DNA of 13,213 nucleotides from Balneolales bacterium (GTDB lineage Bacteria; Bacteroidota; Rhodothermia; Balneolales; Natronogracilivirgulaceae): the NCBI GenBank assembly GCA_007131625.1, contig SLQC01000218.1, positions 1 through 13,213 of the forward strand, written 5' to 3'. Positions 13,188 through 13,213 of the stretch are shown here, piece by piece. The position numbers and the translations under genes are program-made. Below the pieces are notes generated by a model. The model was not told the DNA's origin and made no database searches. It saw only the letters and a program-made list of their open reading frames with translations. How positions within the stretch are numbered: the first letter of the stretch is position 1; each line of letters starts with the position of its first letter.

Positions 13188-13213
13188 ATGCATAATCAGC
13201 AGTTATACCTCAA
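13188..13213 (+). CDS. Possible start of a downstream gene, cut by window edge
   Basis: An ATG at 13188 opens a frame (MHNQQLYL) that runs to the end of the window. AGG lies six bases upstream. With eight codons this is only a suggestion. Confidence 0.2.

Noticed and set aside
1..13213. CRISPR array, tRNA, rRNA or intact insertion sequence
   Set aside because: No regularly spaced repeats, cloverleaf-like sequence, rRNA-like stretch or transposase was seen on either strand by eye.

Overview
The window holds nine complete or near-complete protein genes of recognisable family, two uncharacterised membrane-associated proteins, one gene cut by the left edge and a possible one cut by the right edge. 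Gene content is chromosomal housekeeping: DNA recombination, nucleoside salvage, beta-oxidation, envelope stress, export. Several genes lack a clear Shine-Dalgarno sequence (tatD, deoA, echA-like) while others have one (recA, pspA, the CNNM gene). The RecA, RecX and CNNM sequences have a Bacteroidota-like look, and my best guess is a Balneolia/Rhodothermia-type organism. This is an inference from memory of protein style, not a computed placement.

Layout. Positions 1-3226 (minus strand) form a tight run recA > recX > AI-2E family exporter > LD-carboxypeptidase (cut off at position 1), with a promoter and a dyad operator candidate upstream of recA at 3257-3293. TatD (3493-4254, plus) is divergent from recA and convergent with an ABC module (4358-6255, minus: permease then ATPase, ATGA overlap). 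A membrane-anchored, low-complexity protein of unknown function (6378-7205) lies upstream of the module on the same strand. A gene-poor, AT-rich 709-base stretch (7206-7914) follows. It seems to carry decayed pieces of a nucleotidyltransferase (MNT)/HEPN toxin-antitoxin pair and two hairpins. From 7915 everything is on the plus strand: pyrimidine nucleoside phosphorylase (deoA), PspA/IM30, a two-TM coiled-coil protein directly behind PspA, an enoyl-CoA hydratase, and a CNNM/CorC-type transporter.

How genes may work together. RecX is the known modulator of RecA. The recA-recX junction carries a 13-base inverted repeat that can bury the recX start codon in an RNA helix, a plausible device for keeping RecX low. 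PspA plus the adjacent membrane/coiled-coil protein look like a membrane-maintenance pair. The ABC ATPase and permease form one transporter of unknown substrate.

The most interesting non-coding signals are: (1) a 15-base motif shared, with one mismatch, between the recA promoter and the region upstream of the unknown protein gene; (2) the recX start-codon helix; (3) tandem 12-base repeats abutting the recA -35 box. I saw no rRNA, tRNA, CRISPR array or intact insertion sequence.
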